DNA of 64,000 nt, from positions 6,652,501 through 6,716,500 of the forward strand of contig NZ_CP088285.1 in NCBI RefSeq assembly GCF_011516645.4, given 5' to 3'. Source of the stretch: Bradyrhizobium septentrionale. GTDB lineage: Bacteria; Pseudomonadota; Alphaproteobacteria; Rhizobiales; Xanthobacteraceae. Below the pieces are notes generated by a model. The model did not search any database, had not been told where the DNA came from, and saw only the letters and a program-made list of their open reading frames with translations. Shown in pieces: positions 1 to 8,493 of the stretch (positions within the stretch are counted from its first letter, which is position 1; each line of letters opens with the position of its first letter). Both the position numbers and the translations under genes were made by a program.

Positions 1-1
1 G

Positions 2-676
2 GCGCGAGCGCTGGTCGGCAATCCCGATGTGCTGCTGCTGGATGATCCCCTTCGCAACGTCGACGCCAAGCTGCGCTACGAGATGCGGCTCGAGCTGCCG
101 AACCTGCTGCGGCGCGGAACGGCCGCCGTGCTCTACGTGACCCAGGACTACCGTGAGGCGATGGCGATCGCCGACCGCATCGCGGTGCTGGTCGACGGCC
201 GGCTCGTGCAGGTGGCGACGCCTGCCGATATCTATGCCCAACCCGCTTCGGTTGCGGTGGCCCGGCTGTTCGGCGATCCGACCATCAACCTCGCCGAGGT
301 TTCACCGATCGCGGAGCACGGCATGCTGTCGGCCGCGGTCGCCGGCGCCAGGATGCGGCTCGGGGCTGCCGATTGCGTGGCACCCGCCGGTCCGTGCTGG
401 CTTGGCGTCCGGCCGGAGGATATCGCGGTCTCGTCCGTGTCCACGGACGACGCCATTCCGGCGCGCATTCTCGCGATCACGCCGATGCACGAGAAGGCGG
501 TGCTGTTGCTGCGTCTCGCTGATGGAACCGAATGGCTGGCGGCGCTGCCGCCGGACGCGCCGCAAGGTGCGGCCGACGACACCGTCTTCGTCCGCTTCGC
601 GGGTGATGCTGCGATGCTGTTCGATCGTGCGACCGGGCTGCGGATCGGGCCGTCGCACCGGCTCAAGGCGGCGTAG
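2..676 (+). CDS. Sugar/polyol ABC transporter ATPase, 5'-truncated, degenerate ATP site
   Basis: The C-terminal 224 residues of a CUT1-type (UgpC/MalK/GlpS-like) ABC ATPase; the N-terminus lies before the window and the frame is open from base 2. The Walker B region reads LLLDDP, so the usual catalytic Glu after the Asp is Asp, and the switch region reads YVTQDY where YVTHDQ is normal, so the H-loop His is Gln. The C-terminal half is the OB-fold regulatory domain of this family (WLGVRPEDI). It sits 6 bases before a second ATPase, so the two probably form one heterodimeric motor. With two catalytic residues replaced, I infer that this subunit supplies a non-hydrolysing site. Permease and binding-protein genes would be upstream, outside the window. 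Confidence 0.85.
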   Translation, partial: ARALVGNPDVLLLDDPLRNVDAKLRYEMRLELPNLLRRGTAAVLYVTQDYREAMAIADRIAVLVDGRLVQVATPADIYAQPASVAVARLFGDPTINLAEVSPIAEHGMLSAAVAGARMRLGAADCVAPAGPCWLGVRPEDIAVSSVSTDDAIPARILAITPMHEKAVLLLRLADGTEWLAALPPDAPQGAADDTVFVRFAGDAAMLFDRATGLRIGPSHRLKAA

Positions 677-682
677 GAGCGG

Positions 683-1804
683 ATGGTCATGGACATGCTC
701 GAGCTTCGAGGCATCGACAAGGTCTACCGCAGCCGCGGCAAGCCGCCGGTGTGCGCGGTGCAGGCGCTCGACATGGTGGTCAGGAAGGGCGAGATCGTCG
801 CGCTGCTGGGATCGTCGGGCTGCGGCAAGACCTCGACCTTGCGCATGATCGCGGGGTTCGAGGACGTCTCGGCCGGATCGATCGCGCTCGGCGGGCGGCG
901 GATCCACGAGCTGCCGCCGGCGCGGCGCAAGGTGGCGATGGCCTTCGAGGGCTATTCGCTTTATCCGCCGCTCACGGTCCGCGAGAACATCGCGTTCGCG
1001 CTGAAATCCGCCCAGCTGCCGCGCGGCGAGGTGGCGCGCCGCGTCGACGAGATTGCCCGCCTGGTCGAGATCGAGGACATCCTCGACAGCTATCCGCGCG
1101 CGATCTCCGGTGGCCAGCAGCAGCGCGTGTCGCTGGCGCGTGCGCTGGTGCGCGACGCCGATCTCTATCTGCTCGATGAGCCGATGGGGCAGCTCGAACC
1201 GCAGCTGCGTGCGGTGCTGCGCGGCCGGATCAAGAGCCTGCTTGCCGAGCGTGGCATGACCGCGATCTTCGTCACCCACGACCAGACCGAAGCGAGTGCG
1301 CTGGCCGACCGTATCGCGGTGATGGAAGGCGGCGTGCTCCAGCAGTTCGCCAGCGAGAAGGAATTGAAGGGCAGGCCCGCCAATTTGTTCGTCGCGAGCT
1401 TCATCGGCGAGCCGCCGATGAATCTGCTCGACGCCGAGGTGACGCGCTCGGATGGCGGCTTTCGCCTGTCGGTCGGAACAGACATGAGTTTCGATATCAG
1501 CGGTGCCGGGCTCGACAGTGAGGCGGCGAAGGCGCTCGCCAGCACACCGCAGGTGCGGATCGGCATTCGTCCGCAGAAGATCGTGGTCGGGACCGGCGAC
1601 GTCAGGGTCAAGGTCGTCTCCAACCAGTGGCTCGGCGATCAGTCGCATGTCGCAGGCGATTGCGGTGGTCGCATGCTGATCGCGGTCACCCCGGGCCGCG
1701 TCGCCGCGCGGCCGGGCGACATTGTCTGCTTCGCGCTGGAGCCGCGTCACCTGCACATCTTTGGAAGCGACGGAACCTGCATTCGTCATGCGGAGGGGTC
1801 CTGA
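683..1804 (+). CDS. Sugar/polyol ABC transporter ATP-binding protein
   Basis: A 373-residue CUT1-type ABC ATPase that powers import of a sugar, polyol or glycerol-like substrate at the inner membrane. Walker A is GSSGCGKTS, the signature is ISGGQQQR, Walker B is LYLLDEP and the H-loop is FVTHDQ, so this subunit keeps its catalytic Glu and His. The Q-loop is unusual: AFEGYSLYP, with Glu where Gln (VFQNYALYP) is expected. The C-terminal regulatory domain includes the RIGIRPQKI motif. A GGAG lies just upstream. ATGs at 689 and 695 are alternative starts, and 689 has the better spacing. It is paired with the degenerate ATPase before it and followed after 2 bases by the kinase gene. Confidence 0.9.
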   Translation: MVMDMLELRGIDKVYRSRGKPPVCAVQALDMVVRKGEIVALLGSSGCGKTSTLRMIAGFEDVSAGSIALGGRRIHELPPARRKVAMAFEGYSLYPPLTVRENIAFALKSAQLPRGEVARRVDEIARLVEIEDILDSYPRAISGGQQQRVSLARALVRDADLYLLDEPMGQLEPQLRAVLRGRIKSLLAERGMTAIFVTHDQTEASALADRIAVMEGGVLQQFASEKELKGRPANLFVASFIGEPPMNLLDAEVTRSDGGFRLSVGTDMSFDISGAGLDSEAAKALASTPQVRIGIRPQKIVVGTGDVRVKVVSNQWLGDQSHVAGDCGGRMLIAVTPGRVAARPGDIVCFALEPRHLHIFGSDGTCIRHAEGS

Positions 1805-1806
1805 CG

Positions 1807-3387
1807 ATGACTGCTTCCGCAAGCCGCGATGTCATCATTGGCATTGATGCCGGCACGTCGCTGATCAAGGCGGTGGCGTTCACACTGGCCGGCGAGCAGC
1901 TTGCTGATGTTTCGCGGCCGAATGTGTACAGCAGTCCGGCCGGCGGTCATGTCGTGCAGGACATGGCGCGGACCTGGAGCGATACGGTTGCGGTCATTCG
2001 CGCCCTCGCGAACGCCTTGCCGGACTTGTCGGCACGGATCGCGGCAATCGCGGTGACCGGGCAGGGTGACGGCACCTGGCTGATCGATGACGATGGCCGG
2101 CCGGTTGCGCCGGCGCTGCTGTGGCTGGACTCTCGCGCCGGGCGGCTGGTCGAGGAGATCCGCGGCAGCGATCGCAACGCGCCGCTGTACCGGCGTACGG
2201 GCTCTGGGCTCATTGCCTGCCAGCAGGGGCCGCAACTGGCGTGGCTTCAGGCGCACGTGCCCGACACGATTGCGAGGGCGACCACTGCCTTCCATTGCAA
2301 GGACTGGCTCTATTTCCTGCTCACCGGCGAGCGCGCAACCGATCCATCGGAGGCCACCTTCTCCTGCGGCGATTACCGCAAGCGCGGCTTTGATGCGGAG
2401 ACGGCGCGGTTGATCGGTATCGCCGACCTGACCCGCCTGTTCCCGCAAGTCGTTGACGGTGCGGTCGCAACGCATCCGCTCACCGCGGCGGCCGCGATCG
2501 AGACCGGCCTGCCGGAAGGCGTGCCGGTTTGCCTTGGCTATGTCGACGTGATCTGCAACGCGCTCGGTGCCGGGCTCTACGATCCGTCACCGGATGTCGG
2601 CTGCACCATCATCGGTTCGACCGGCATGCATATGCGGCTGGTCCGGAGCGCAGACGCGGTGACGCTGAACCGGGAGGCAACCGGCTACACCATGCCGTTC
2701 CCGGTGCCCGGTCACTATGCCCAGATGCAGTCGAACATGGCGGCGACGCTGAACATCGACTGGATGCTCGATCTCGCATGCGACATGCTGGCGGCGGAAG
2801 GCGTGACGCGCACGCGCGCCGACCTGATCGGACGGCTCGACGATCAGGTGCTGCAGGCCAAGCCCGGCGAGGTGCTGTTCCATCCGTTCATCTCCGATGC
2901 CGGCGAGCGTGGTCCGTTCGTCTCGCATGAGGCCAGCGCGCAATTCTTCGGCCTGCGCTCGCGCCACCGCTATGGAGATTTGATGCGAGGCGTGATGGAA
3001 GGTTTGGCCTTCGCCGCACGGGATTGCTATGCCGCGATGGGCTCGTTGCCGCGCGATGTCAGGATCACCGGTGGCGCGGCGAAGAGCCGCGCGCTTGGCG
3101 TGATCCTCGGCGCCGCACTGGATTGCGACGTCCGCATCTGCAGCCGCGGCGAGGCCGGCGCCGCAGGTGCGGCGATGATCGCCGCCGTCGCGATCGATGC
3201 CTATCCCGACATGCGCGCCTGCGCCGAGCAGTGGGTTGCGCCGCATCTCAGTCCCCCGCAATCGCCTGACGCTGCGCTGGCGAAGCGCTACGCCAGCATC
3301 TTCCCGACCTATCTCGATGCGAGGCTGGCGTCGCGACCGGTCTGGAAGCAACTCGCCGCGCTGCGCGCCGGAGGCGATCATGTCTAA
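1807..3387 (+). CDS. FGGY-family carbohydrate kinase, erythritol-kinase-like
   Basis: A 526-residue FGGY kinase. The N-terminal ATPase-fold motif IGIDAGTS is at residues 11-18, with later motifs VTGQGDGTW, ACQQGPQL, FHCKDWLYF and IGSTGMHMR. These resemble my memory of Brucella/Rhizobium erythritol kinase EryA more than glycerol or xylulose kinases. It should phosphorylate an imported polyol or ketose in the cytoplasm. I chose the ATG at 1807, 2 bases after the ATPase stop; an open extension upstream only overlaps that ATPase. It overlaps the next gene by 8 bases. The GlpD/EryB-like dehydrogenase three genes on fits an erythritol-type route (kinase, then phospho-polyol dehydrogenase), but eryC, eryD, tpiB and rpiB are not seen here. 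The exact substrate is inference. Confidence 0.82.
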   Translation: MTASASRDVIIGIDAGTSLIKAVAFTLAGEQLADVSRPNVYSSPAGGHVVQDMARTWSDTVAVIRALANALPDLSARIAAIAVTGQGDGTWLIDDDGRPVAPALLWLDSRAGRLVEEIRGSDRNAPLYRRTGSGLIACQQGPQLAWLQAHVPDTIARATTAFHCKDWLYFLLTGERATDPSEATFSCGDYRKRGFDAETARLIGIADLTRLFPQVVDGAVATHPLTAAAAIETGLPEGVPVCLGYVDVICNALGAGLYDPSPDVGCTIIGSTGMHMRLVRSADAVTLNREATGYTMPFPVPGHYAQMQSNMAATLNIDWMLDLACDMLAAEGVTRTRADLIGRLDDQVLQAKPGEVLFHPFISDAGERGPFVSHEASAQFFGLRSRHRYGDLMRGVMEGLAFAARDCYAAMGSLPRDVRITGGAAKSRALGVILGAALDCDVRICSRGEAGAAGAAMIAAVAIDAYPDMRACAEQWVAPHLSPPQSPDAALAKRYASIFPTYLDARLASRPVWKQLAALRAGGDHV

Positions 3388-4420
3388 GCCCATCGCCATT
3401 GTCGGCGACCGCTTCATGCTGCCCGCGGTGTTTGCCGAGCACATCCGGACGGCCTGCGGCAATGGCGTCGATATCCGCACCCTGGAGCAGCCCTGGCCGG
3501 ACGAGCCGATGGAGCACGGCTACGCCGGCTCGAAGCTCGATGGCCTGAAGGAATTCATGGGGCGGCCGGACGAGATCATGGCCTTTGTCGGCGATGCCGA
3601 GCTGCTCGTCACCCACCTCGCGCCGATCTCACGCGCGATGCTGGAGCGGATGCCGAAGCTGAAGTTCATTGCGGTGTCGCGGGGTGGACCGGTCAACATC
3701 GACATGCAGGCGGCGCGCGACCACAATGTGCTGGTGGTCAATACGCCCGGCCGCAATGCGAGCGCAGTGGCGGAGTTCACCATCGGAGCGATTCTCGCCG
3801 AGACGCGCCTGATCCGCAGCGGTCACGAGGCACTGCGTGCCGGCGAGTGGCGCGGCGATCTCTATCGCGCCGACCGCACCGGGCGCGAGCTCGGCGAGAT
3901 GACGGTGGGCATCGTCGGTTACGGCGCGATCGGCAGCCGCGTCGTGAAGCTGCTGAAAGCCTTCGGCTGCAAGATCCTGGTCGCCGATCCCTATGTCCAG
4001 CTCAGCGCCCAGGACCGCAACGACGGCGTCGAGCATGTCGGGCTCGGCGAATTGCTCGGCCGCGCCGATGTCATCACGTTGCACGCGCGGGTTACGCCGG
4101 AGACCACCCGCTTTATCGGGCGCGACGCGCTGGCGCGGCTCAAGCCCGGCGCGTTCCTGATCAACACCGCGCGCGGTCCGCTGGTCGATTACGAGGCGCT
4201 GCACGATGCGCTGGCATCGGGGCATCTCGGCGGCGCCACGCTCGACACCTTTGCGGTCGAGCCGGTCCCGGCGGACTGGCCGCTGCTGCAGCTTCCCAAC
4301 GTCACGCTGACGCCGCATATCGCCGGAGCCTCCGTGCGGACCGTCACCGTGGCCGCCGAGCAGGCGGCCGAAGAGGTTCGCCGCTTCCTGGCCGGCGAAC
4401 CACCACTCCATCCGTGCTGA
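3380..4420 (+). CDS. D-isomer-specific 2-hydroxyacid dehydrogenase
   Basis: A 346-residue NAD-dependent dehydrogenase of the phosphoglycerate/2-hydroxyacid dehydrogenase family. The Rossmann motif GYGAIG is near residues 180-185, the substrate-binding Arg lies in NTARGPLVD, the Glu in FAVEP and the catalytic His in LTPHIAGAS. It would interconvert a 2-keto and a 2-hydroxy acid, perhaps a sugar-acid or phospho-acid intermediate of this pathway. The ATG at 3380 overlaps the kinase stop by 8 bases, so translation is probably coupled; a longer frame start at 3197 would overlap the kinase by 190 bases and is rejected. It is about the family's usual length. The substrate is not evident from the sequence. 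Confidence 0.85.
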   Translation: MSKPIAIVGDRFMLPAVFAEHIRTACGNGVDIRTLEQPWPDEPMEHGYAGSKLDGLKEFMGRPDEIMAFVGDAELLVTHLAPISRAMLERMPKLKFIAVSRGGPVNIDMQAARDHNVLVVNTPGRNASAVAEFTIGAILAETRLIRSGHEALRAGEWRGDLYRADRTGRELGEMTVGIVGYGAIGSRVVKLLKAFGCKILVADPYVQLSAQDRNDGVEHVGLGELLGRADVITLHARVTPETTRFIGRDALARLKPGAFLINTARGPLVDYEALHDALASGHLGGATLDTFAVEPVPADWPLLQLPNVTLTPHIAGASVRTVTVAAEQAAEEVRRFLAGEPPLHPC

Positions 4421-4438
4421 AGAGGAAAGGCAGTCCGT

Positions 4439-5164
4439 ATGACCCGTGAGGAACGACAATTGCGCGAGGCGATCATTGCCAAGTGTCGATGGATGAACGC
4501 GTCGGGTCTCAACCAGGGGACATCTGGCAACATCTCCGCCCGCTACAAGGACCGGATGCTGATCACGCCGTCGGCGACCCCCTATGATTCGATGAAGCCG
4601 GACATGATCGCGTCGATGCCGCTCGAAGGCGACTATGGCGCGTGGGAAGGGCCGCTGCAGCCGTCCACCGAATGGCGCTTCCATCTCGACATCACGCGCG
4701 CCCGGCCCGATGTCGGCGCCATCGTCCATACCCACTCGACCTACGCGACCGTGCTCGCGATCGCGCGCAAGCCGATCCCGGCCTGCCACTACATGATGGC
4801 GGCGTTCGGCGGCACCGACATCCGCTGCGCCGGCTATGCGCGCTACGGCACCAAGGAGTTGTCGGACCATGCGATCGCGGCGCTGGAAGGCCGCAATGGC
4901 TGCCTGCTCGCCAACCACGGCATGATCGCGCTCGGCGCCAATCTCGACAAGGCGATGTGGCTCGCGGTCGAGCTCGAGACCATCGCGCGGCAGTACTACC
5001 TCTCGCTCGCGCTCGAATCGCGCGTGATCCTGAGCGACGAGGAGATTGCCGACACCGCGAAGGGGTTCTCCACCTATGGCTTGCAGGCGCCAAAGCCGAA
5101 GGCCCGCGCGACGGCAAAGGCCGCGCCGCGTCGCGCCGAGAAGCGGCGTAGCGGCAGGCGATGA
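4439..5164 (+). CDS. Class II aldolase/adducin family protein (FucA/AraD-like)
   Basis: A 241-residue zinc-dependent class II aldolase or decarboxylase. The zinc ligands H97 and H99 (HTHSTYA) and H160 (LLANHGM) are present, as is the catalytic Glu E78 (PSTEW). Such enzymes cleave phosphoketoses to DHAP plus an aldehyde, or act as epimerases or decarboxylases. AGAGGAAAGG at 4421-4430 is a good ribosome site for the ATG at 4439. The last 25 or so residues are a Lys/Arg/Ala-rich tail not typical of the family. The stop overlaps the next start (ATGA). A paralogue at 38488-39168 matches at about three quarters of aligned positions by eye, so both probably handle related substrates. Confidence 0.87.
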   Translation: MTREERQLREAIIAKCRWMNASGLNQGTSGNISARYKDRMLITPSATPYDSMKPDMIASMPLEGDYGAWEGPLQPSTEWRFHLDITRARPDVGAIVHTHSTYATVLAIARKPIPACHYMMAAFGGTDIRCAGYARYGTKELSDHAIAALEGRNGCLLANHGMIALGANLDKAMWLAVELETIARQYYLSLALESRVILSDEEIADTAKGFSTYGLQAPKPKARATAKAAPRRAEKRRSGRR

Positions 5165-6669
5165 CAGGGACTGCGCCGGTCGCCGGCGGGGACTACGGAC
5201 TGGTCGATCTCGCAATCGTTGGTGGCGGCATCAACGGCGCCGGCATCGCCCGCGACGCCGCCGGCCGCGGGCTGAAGGTCCTGCTCTGCGAGAAGGACGA
5301 TTTCGCCGAGGGCACCTCGTCGCGCTCGGGCAAGCTGATCCATGGCGGGCTGCGCTATCTCGAATATTACGAGTTCCGCCTGGTGCGCGAGGCATTGATC
5401 GAGCGCGAGGTGCTGCTCGCCTCCGCGCCCCACATCATCTGGCCGATGCGCTTCGTGCTGCCGCATTCGCCGGAGCAGCGACCGGCCTGGCTGGTCCGCA
5501 CCGGGCTGTTGCTCTACGACCATCTCGGCGGCCGCAAGCAGCTGCCGGCGAGCCGCAGCCTGGATCTGTCGCGGGCCCCGGAGGGCGCGCCGCTGCAAGA
5601 GGAATTCCGCCAAGGCTTTGAATATTCCGACTGCTGGGTCGACGACGCCCGGCTGGTGATCCTCAATCTGATCGATGCGGCGCAGAACGGCGCCTGCATC
5701 CTGCCGCGCACGCGGGCGGTGCGTGCGCGCCGGGAAGGCGATGTCTGGCTGCTCGAGATGCAGAGCGATGGCGGCACGACGCAGGTCGTACGATCCCGCG
5801 CGCTGGTCAACGCCGCCGGACCATGGGTTCAGGACGTCATCCAGGGCGTGGCGGGACTGAACTCCGCCCAGAGCGTCCGGCTGGTCAAGGGCAGCCACAT
5901 CGTGGTGCCGAAATTCTGGAATGGGCCGCAGGCCTATCTGCTGCAAAACAGCGATCGCCGGGTGATCTTCGTCAACCCCTATGAGGGCGATCTGGCGCTG
6001 ATCGGCACCACCGACATTCCCTATCAGGAGCGCGCCGAGGACGTCGCGATCGACCAGGACGAGACCGATTATCTGTTGCAGGTGCTGCGCCGCTATTTCC
6101 GGACGCCGCCGCAACCGGGCGAGATCGTGCACGCCTTCTCCGGAGTCCGGCCGCTCTATGACGACAATGCCGACAATCCGTCGGCCGTGACGCGCGACTA
6201 TGTGTTCGAGATTCACGGCGCCGAGGGCGCGCCGCCGCTGCTCTCGATCTTTGGCGGCAAGATCACGACCTACCGCCGGCTGGCGGAGCAGGCGCTGCAG
6301 CGGCTCGTGCCGTGGTTTCCCAGGATGTCGTCGGCCTGGACCGCGGATCGGCCGCTGCCGGGCGGCGATATCGGCGGCAGCTTCGATGATTTCTCAAATG
6401 GGCTGGCGCGCGACTATCCCGATCTGCCGCGGAAGCTCATTCAGCACTATGCGCGCCTTTATGGGACGCGCGCGCGTGAGCTCCTGGGTTCGGCTCGCAT
6501 CTCAAGCGATCTGGGCCGCCATTTCGGCGGTGACTTCTATGAATGCGAAGCGGTGTATCTTCGCGAGAAGGAGTGGGCGAGAAGGTCCGCCGACTTCCTG
6601 GATCGGCGCACCAAGCACGGCCTGCATTTGACGCCGGCGCAGCGGATGGCGTTTGAGAGTTCGATCTAG
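5161..6669 (+). CDS. FAD-dependent glycerol-3-phosphate dehydrogenase family (GlpD/EryB-like)
   Basis: A 502-residue flavoprotein dehydrogenase. The FAD Rossmann motif GGGINGAG begins at residue 21, followed by the family motifs GTSSRSGKLIHGGLRYLE, NAAGPW, RLVKGSHIVVP, IGTTDIPY and FGGKITTYRRLAE. It oxidises a polyol phosphate (glycerol 3-phosphate, or erythritol phosphate in the EryB branch) and passes electrons to quinone at the membrane. Its start overlaps the aldolase stop (ATGA), and it ends the operon. GlpD and EryB are too similar to separate by eye. The neighbouring erythritol-kinase-like gene favours a tetritol phosphate, while the aldolase would suit a ketose phosphate product. Confidence 0.85.
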   Translation: MTGTAPVAGGDYGLVDLAIVGGGINGAGIARDAAGRGLKVLLCEKDDFAEGTSSRSGKLIHGGLRYLEYYEFRLVREALIEREVLLASAPHIIWPMRFVLPHSPEQRPAWLVRTGLLLYDHLGGRKQLPASRSLDLSRAPEGAPLQEEFRQGFEYSDCWVDDARLVILNLIDAAQNGACILPRTRAVRARREGDVWLLEMQSDGGTTQVVRSRALVNAAGPWVQDVIQGVAGLNSAQSVRLVKGSHIVVPKFWNGPQAYLLQNSDRRVIFVNPYEGDLALIGTTDIPYQERAEDVAIDQDETDYLLQVLRRYFRTPPQPGEIVHAFSGVRPLYDDNADNPSAVTRDYVFEIHGAEGAPPLLSIFGGKITTYRRLAEQALQRLVPWFPRMSSAWTADRPLPGGDIGGSFDDFSNGLARDYPDLPRKLIQHYARLYGTRARELLGSARISSDLGRHFGGDFYECEAVYLREKEWARRSADFLDRRTKHGLHLTPAQRMAFESSI

Positions 6670-6721
6670 GAGGGGATGCGCATCCGGTGGAGCTTCGAAG
6701 GTCGGCAGGGGATGTTCGCGC

Positions 6722-7594
6722 TTAAAGTATCTCGGCTAGCGAATGGCCGTGCAGTTCGATGTTCAGGCCCTGCATGCCGAGATCATTGATCTCGCCGCCC
6801 ATGGCCTTCAGGCTCTCCTCGCGGATCAGTGACATCAGTCCACGGCGCAGGGCCAGGAATTCCGAGGACATCATCATTGACTGCTGGCGCGGCCGCTCCA
6901 GTGGAATCGGGATTTCGGCCTTGATCGAACCGGGGCGGGCGGTCATGCAGTAGACGCGATCGGAAAGGAAGATTGCCTCATCAATGTCGTGCGTGACGAA
7001 CAGCACCGAAATCTTCAGCCGCTGCCACATGTTAGTGAGGATCTGCTGCATGATGACGCGGGTCTGCGCGTCGAGCGCGCCGAAGGGTTCATCGAGCAGC
7101 AGCACCTTCGGGCCCGTGGCGAGCGCGCGCACGATGCCGACGCGCTGCTTCATGCCGCCGGAGAGCTTTTCCGGATAGTGCTTTTCGAAGGCCTCGAGCC
7201 CGGAGAGGCCGAGCAGGGTGCGCGCGGCGCGCTCGCGCTGCGAGCGCGGCATGCCGCGCATCTTCAGGCCGAACTCGACGTTTTCCCGCACCGTCTTCCA
7301 GGGGAACAGCGAGTATTGCTGGAACACCATGCCGCGCTCGGCGCTGGGGCCGCTCACGCGCTCGCCGTCGACCGTGATAGTGCCCGTGGTGGGCTTGAGA
7401 AAGCCCGCCACCGCATTCAGGAACGTGGACTTGCCGCAGCCCGAAGGTCCGACGATCGACACGAACTCGCCCGGCTTCACATGGATGTAGGTGTCGGTAA
7501 CGGCCTGGACAGCCCCATCGATGGTCTCATAGCTCAGCGAGAAGTTCTTGACCTCGATATGCCCCTTCGGCGAGCCGGTCGCGATCTCGCTCAT
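6722..7594 (-). CDS. NitT/TauT-type ABC transporter ATP-binding protein
   Basis: A 290-residue ATPase of the nitrate/sulfonate/taurine import family (NrtD/SsuB/TauB-like). Walker A is GPSGCGKST, the signature LSGGMKQRV, Walker B LLLDEP and the H-loop FVTHDIDEA; it also has the family's FQQYSLFPWKTV Q-loop. The ATG at 7594 is chosen because it overlaps the permease stop (ATGA) and has GGAG six bases upstream; an in-frame ATG at 7606 is possible. The longer open frame to 8026 only overlaps the permease. The gene order binding protein, permease, ATPase on the minus strand is standard for one importer. The substrate is unknown. Confidence 0.9.
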   Translation of the reverse strand: MSEIATGSPKGHIEVKNFSLSYETIDGAVQAVTDTYIHVKPGEFVSIVGPSGCGKSTFLNAVAGFLKPTTGTITVDGERVSGPSAERGMVFQQYSLFPWKTVRENVEFGLKMRGMPRSQRERAARTLLGLSGLEAFEKHYPEKLSGGMKQRVGIVRALATGPKVLLLDEPFGALDAQTRVIMQQILTNMWQRLKISVLFVTHDIDEAIFLSDRVYCMTARPGSIKAEIPIPLERPRQQSMMMSSEFLALRRGLMSLIREESLKAMGGEINDLGMQGLNIELHGHSLAEIL

Positions 7595-8493
7595 TTTGAT
7601 CTCCATGGCATCACAAGGTGTCCCGTGCCGCGGATCAACAGGCTCGACCCGAGGCCGAGGACGCCAATCGCGATCATGCCGAGTGCGATGTCGGCATACT
7701 GGACCAACGAATAGGCTTCCCAGGTGAAGTAGCCGATGCCGTACTGACCCGAGATCATCTCGGCTGCGATCAACGATACCCAGGCCACGCCCATACCGAT
7801 CGTAAGGCCGGTAAAGATGTGCGGCAGCGATGCCGGGAAATACACCTCGCGGAAGATCGAGCGCTCGCGCGCCCCGAGACATTGCGCCGCCCGCACGAGT
7901 ACGGGATCGACGAGCGACATGCCGTGCAGTGTGTTGACCAGGATCGGGAAGAACGAGCCGAGGAAGGTGATGAAGACGATGCTCTGTTCGTTGGTCGGCC
8001 ACAACATGATCGCCATCGGGACCCACGCGATCGCCGGAATTGGCCGTAGCACCTCCGCCACGGGAAAGATCACCTCATGGATCAGCTTGAAGCGGCCCAT
8101 GATGAGGCCAAGCGGCACACCGACGATGGCCGCGAGCGAGAAGCCGATGAAGATGCGCCGGCAGCTCAGCAGGATGTGCACGAGGAACTTGGGGTCGTGG
8201 ATCGCCTTGGTGAAGCTCGCATAGACCGCAAGCGGCGAGGGCACGTTGGTGAAGCGCACGAAGAACACCACACGGTAGGTCGTGAGCAGGTGCCAGACCA
8301 GGAGAAATGCGGCCAGCGAGACGATACCGATTGCGGTTGCGCGCAACCGGTCCTGGTTGAGCCGGTACCAGCGCGCCGCCAGCGCGCCGAAGGAGGCGGA
8401 CGGGGCCGCGGTGGGCGGGGAGGTCGTCTCCTGGATCGCAGGCACTGCTGGCCCGTTGTCCTCGGGCTGTCTGAGGAGGGCGGGAGTGCTCAC
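7591..8493 (-). CDS. NitT/TauT-type ABC transporter permease
   Basis: A 300-residue inner-membrane permease (SsuC/TauC/NrtB-like). A soluble Pro/Ala-rich N-terminus of about 55 residues is followed by around six membrane segments. The EAA coupling motif appears as AAQCLGARERSIFREVYFPA, followed by the family's conserved LPHIFTGLTIGMG. The start overlaps the binding-protein stop, and the stop overlaps the ATPase start, so the three genes are translationally coupled. It forms the channel for the substrate captured by the binding protein encoded just upstream. Confidence 0.9.
   Translation of the reverse strand: MSTPALLRQPEDNGPAVPAIQETTSPPTAAPSASFGALAARWYRLNQDRLRATAIGIVSLAAFLLVWHLLTTYRVVFFVRFTNVPSPLAVYASFTKAIHDPKFLVHILLSCRRIFIGFSLAAIVGVPLGLIMGRFKLIHEVIFPVAEVLRPIPAIAWVPMAIMLWPTNEQSIVFITFLGSFFPILVNTLHGMSLVDPVLVRAAQCLGARERSIFREVYFPASLPHIFTGLTIGMGVAWVSLIAAEMISGQYGIGYFTWEAYSLVQYADIALGMIAIGVLGLGSSLLIRGTGHLVMPWRSK

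Noticed and set aside
302..1822. A 506-codon open frame on the minus strand
   Set aside because: Antisense to the two ABC ATPases; its composition is typical of a shadow frame.
6674..6685. GGATGCGCATCC palindrome as a terminator between convergent genes
   Set aside because: It has no loop and no T-run, so it does not look like an intrinsic terminator.
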